DNA of 64,000 nucleotides from Crossaster papposus (lineage: Eukaryota > Echinodermata > Asteroidea > Velatida > Solasteridae). The stretch lies in the NCBI GenBank assembly GCA_037893245.1, contig JBAIAA010000349.1, forward strand, positions 1,155,324 through 1,219,323. The letters are read 5' to 3'. A program made the position numbers and the translations under genes. Shown here piece by piece: positions 60,890-64,000 of this stretch (position 1 is its first letter; each line of letters begins with the position of its first letter). A model generated the notes under the pieces. It was not told the DNA's origin and made no database searches. It saw nothing but the letters and a program-made list of their open reading frames with translations.

Positions 60890-61114
60890 GACTTAAACCA
60901 TTGCGTCAAAAGAAGTATTGTTATTAACTACCCAGTTGAGTGGAGATGAAAAGACATGCATGTATCGTGGCCATAGACGTAATTTACATAAGGCCAACTA
61001 AAAAAAAAATATGTTTAGCGTCACCGCCCGCTTCTTTTTTTAGAGGCCGCCTCCTTTTCTTTTTTTTTCACAAAAATAATACATTTTATTATCTTTAAAA
61101 AAATAAATAATAAT

Positions 61115-62092
61115 AACTAAAACTACGTCTGTTCGAGGAACAGAACATAGGGCCTTTTCGCATTTTTTTCCCCGTAAAAACCATTCAAAAGAAATGTTAA
61201 ACACATTAAAAGTAATCAAAACGAATTTAGGTTATTTAAACAGATTAAAGGTAATTTAAAGTGATTAAAACGATAACGTCACACATTTGTAAACTTTTGG
61301 TGAACTACCTAACCAACCCAATACACAATTATTTTTATTTTAGCATGATCCGTTGCTGAGATATGGCTTCAAGGTCTTAAAACGTAATAAATCACATACA
61401 ATTGAATGATGGCTTCAAGTCTTTTCATTCTAACTTCCGGTCTGGTGACGTCATATTTGTTTTCTCCCGGTCAAGTTGTTTCTAGCATGAAGCTATTATA
61501 TACATCAATTATAAGGTGATTTCAGCAAACTTCGCCACACACATCAACTGAATATTAATTTTGAACCTGCCGACAGAGGGTGCTATAACATGTTATGACG
61601 TCGCCGGTAATTTTTTTTGAAAAGTACATCTAGCCAAATACTAACATCGTTTAAAGTAAGTTCATATCATTTTTCACTTTCAAATTATAAGGCACTTTCG
61701 GTTTGGACCGAAAGGAAGGGTCACGTGATTTCTCACACACGAGATAAAATGAAGATCCTGGATTATCCTATCAATTGCCACAAACCTAAAGTCCCGGTCT
61801 TTTGCGCGCGATTTGTTATTGATTTTCAAAGATTAAATAAATTTAATATGACGTCACGTTACCCCCTGATGACGTCACCATGATGTTTGTCTGCTAGACA
61901 CGAGCTCACTATAGATTCTTCACTTGGGTAAAGTTTTGTTTGGATACGACTTGTTATGAAAAGTGCTTGTACGAAAGAACGTGTACAAAGTCTATTGTAT
62001 TTTGGTCCCAAAAAGAAAAAGAAAAAATAAGTAAAACAAAAATCAGAACAAAAACAAAGGCTTTTTCGCAAAATTGTGAAAAAGCCAATTAA
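61115..62092 (-). repeat. Inverted, shorter copy of the modular TGACGTCA repeat
   Basis: Same ends as 9608-12465 in the opposite orientation, with one module only: TTGAACCTGCCGACAGAGGG, GGACCGAAAGGAAGGGTCACG, TGATGACGTCACCATGA. About 980 bp; probably nearer the ancestral form of the family. Confidence 0.8.
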
Positions 62093-62989
62093 ACAAGATA
62101 ATACAATTTTAAGATCGTAATTTGGACATGCATCACTGTGTACATGCTGTGAAAATACATTTGTTTCTAATGGGAAGGCTAGGGTGTGACGTGTATGGTG
62201 CATACATGATCGACCCACATGAATTTTGATTTTTATTCGTGGGCGAGACATGTTTTAATTTCAAATAGAAAGATAGGGGGTGACAGGTTCACTACATGAC
62301 CCATATTAAAATGTGTCGAGCGGCTATTAAAAAAAAGAAAAAAAAAGGCCTCCTCCTTTCTTCTAAAAAAAGAGACAAACATGTTGTTTTTATTATTTGG
62401 CCTAAAGGGAGGTTCTCGGGGCTCTTACGTAATCAGGGTTGGATTAGGGTTGAGGAATTGAATAACCGTGGATTCGTAATTGTTACAAATGTAGGCAAGA
62501 TAAAAACCGTTCCGAATCCACACTTTACTAAAGATTCGTAGATACGAATCCACTGTTATTGTCCAAAGCGTTGATACGAATCCACACTTTTAACAATAGC
62601 GTGACGTCATAGCAATGGTTTAAAACTAAATAAACGAAGTATGGACGCAGTTATTTAATTTGAAAAAAGCATCTAGTGACAGTACTGCCTACCATTCCTC
62701 CATAGTCCGTTAGCGGTCTAGCGAGTCCGTACCGATTGGCAGACTTATTTGGCATACATCGCGCATAACCATGTGATGCGTATGCAAATAATTTATGAAT
62801 AACTACATATCACCGCGGGGGGTTTGATTGGCCGATCCGTCAAGTCGGATTTACTGCACTGACATGATGACATCGCGTTGATGCCGATAGCGGAACGACA
62901 ACCAGATGACGGCGCCTTTTTTTCTAAGGCCAACAAAGCACATAACTATTCGGCCGGATTGACGAAAGCAAATTGGTAGTCTTAACTCC

Positions 62990-63640
62990 ATGGTAAGTCC
63001 GACTTGGGTCAAGTCTACCCTCCGAGTACATTTGCGCGCGCCTCTAGGCGGCATACGAGAAAATGCACAAGCGGCGTATCGCCCGCAGTGGTGGGCGCAC
63101 ACGGGCGTCAAAGCGCTGCTGCCGCCGTCGCCGGCCACCATCAACGAGCTCCTCTTCAAAGAGGATGCGCAGTGGTGGGCGCAAACGGGCGCAAAAGCGC
63201 TGCTGGCGCCGCCCGTGACGGTCGAGCAGACGTCGCTCCCAACGCCTGCCATGCAATTCGTACAGTCGCCCGGCGCCGACATGACGATGCTCGGTCACGT
63301 CGCTGGCGCTCGTACGGCGAAAGCCAAAAAGAAGCGCGCGAGCGTTGCAGTGAAAAATCTGCCCAAGCGCGCCGCCACCAGCACATTCGCGCAGCCAAGC
63401 AGCGCAGCGCCGCCACCGCAAAAGCGGGCGCAACCGAAGCGCAAAGAGCAGCGCGAGCGTCTGCGGCAGTTGCAGTCGGCCGCTGTCGACGCCGAGTTTG
63501 CCGCTTACGACAGTCGCGCCGACAACTGTGACGCGCTCGAAGCGCGCTTGCGTGAGCTTGTTGCCATGGCGGCGGACGGTGACTGCATTCTGTCGGCGCG
63601 CGAAAAACTTCTTACTGTTCAAACACAAGCTACTAAATAA
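62990..63640 (+). CDS. GC-rich unrecognised ORF, 216 residues
   Basis: An uninterrupted frame from ATG to TAA with about 60-65 percent GC, against roughly 38-40 percent around it. The N-terminal part holds a duplicated motif (PQWWAHTGVKALL and AQWWAQTGAKALL). The middle is rich in Ala, Lys, Arg and Pro (KAKKKRASVAVKNLPKR, PQKRAQPKRKEQRERLRQLQ). The C-terminal third is predicted helical (ALEARLRELVAMAADGDC). No family is recognised. The start contains ATGGTAAGT, which also looks like a splice donor, so the true start could be later. Alternative long frames on both strands reflect GC bias. Could be a nucleic-acid-binding protein of a mobile or viral element, or a chance frame in a GC-rich repeat. 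Confidence 0.4.
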   Translation: MVSPTWVKSTLRVHLRAPLGGIRENAQAAYRPQWWAHTGVKALLPPSPATINELLFKEDAQWWAQTGAKALLAPPVTVEQTSLPTPAMQFVQSPGADMTMLGHVAGARTAKAKKKRASVAVKNLPKRAATSTFAQPSSAAPPPQKRAQPKRKEQRERLRQLQSAAVDAEFAAYDSRADNCDALEARLRELVAMAADGDCILSAREKLLTVQTQATK

Positions 63641-63840
63641 AAGGAAGTGGACAAGTCAAAGGTAAAATGCTCTGAGAGCATAATAAAAGGGCCAACGGGT
63701 TTCCAGTTAAAGTAAAATGCTGTGCGAGCATTCCAGCTAAAGTAAAATGCTGTCTCAGCACTGCACCTCGCGTCAAAAAGGAAGTGGACAAGAGAATGCC
63801 AACGGGTTTTACCTCTTACCCCCCCCCCCCCCCCCCCCCA
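63641..63840 (+). repeat. Short hairpin repeats and C run after the GC-rich ORF
   Basis: AAAATGCTCTGAGAGCATAA, AATGCTGTGCGAGCATT and ATGCTGTCTCAGCA follow each other as three small hairpins with a shared TAAAATGCT start. GGAAGTGGACAAG and GCCAACGGGTTT each occur twice. A C run lies at 63821-63839. These could be structured 3' UTR elements of the ORF or a small tandem repeat. Confidence 0.5.
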
Positions 63841-64000
63841 ACAAGCGCAGACCGAGCGAAAGGTCAGCAGGTGTGGGCCACTAGTTCGGTGTGGGCGGGT
63901 CGAAACCGTTGCCCTCCCACCGAGCAGTAGATGTTAACTGGTTAGCACCGTACCGTAATCACTGCATTTATTTGCATACACTAATGCTGGTGGGTCATCG

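Noticed and set aside
62851..63628. Overlapping long frames on the minus strand and other plus frames of the GC-rich block
   Set aside because: GC-rich DNA has few stops in all frames. Only the 62990-63640 frame shows a motif duplication and mixed composition, so the others are treated as shadows.

Overview
The window is from a nuclear genome of a marine invertebrate, most likely an echinoderm. It is about 60 percent AT. It holds few, short, widely spaced coding exons with GT/AG splice sites, and most of the rest is transposable elements. The echinoderm assignment rests on a SNTX-type (stonustoxin-like) GTPase gene with FN3 domains, a natriuretic-receptor-like guanylate cyclase, TTAA-flanked MITEs of a kind I associate with echinoderms, DIRS retrotransposons and TTAGGG-like repeats. 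It is an inference, not proof.

Three host genes can be supported. (1) Positions 3224 to 1, minus strand: a single open exon of at least 1067 codons encoding a SNTX-family multidomain protein (conserved N-terminus, two FN3 domains, P-loop GTPase, start of a coiled coil). It runs off the left edge. (2) Positions 21611-33469, plus strand: a two-exon gene for a type II membrane glycosyltransferase (nucleotide-diphospho-sugar transferase fold, DSD motif). Its membrane-anchor exon and catalytic exon are separated by an intron of about 10.9 kb. (3) Positions 59759-41943, minus strand: 15 consecutive exons of a membrane guanylate cyclase of the natriuretic peptide receptor type, covering the pseudokinase domain, dimerisation helix, complete cyclase domain and stop codon. 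All splice phases agree. The extracellular and membrane exons must lie upstream, probably beyond 64000. A possible fourth gene starts at 6006 (plus), with an acidic 50-codon first exon. A GC-rich unrecognised ORF lies at 62990-63640.

The rest is a dense record of insertions. In the glycosyltransferase intron a three-level nest is readable: a palindromic foldback element (24229-31210) was hit by a DIRS tyrosine-recombinase retrotransposon (24598-30921, minus), which was hit by a Helitron-like element (26092-27263). A head-to-tail tandem of the same Helitron-like family occurs at 15893-17909, inside a separate element with 400-bp inverted arms. These Helitron-like elements carry arrays of a perfect DR1 nuclear-receptor half-site pair. 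Between 9608 and 12465 lies a modular repeat rich in TGACGTCA palindromes, with a shorter inverted copy at 61115-62092. Introns of the cyclase gene hold palindromic foldbacks, hAT-like MITEs with 8-bp target duplications, two decayed mariner elements, a recent 0.6-0.7 kb tandem duplication just past the gene's 3' end and long G-runs.

Region by region: 1-3240 SNTX-type gene; 3241-9600 intergenic with MITEs and a duplicated piece of the SNTX gene; 9600-18800 large repeats; 18800-21600 intergenic; 21611-33469 glycosyltransferase gene; 33500-41400 low-complexity and tandem repeats; 41943-59759 cyclase gene; 59800-64000 SINE-like repeat, modular repeat copy and GC-rich ORF.
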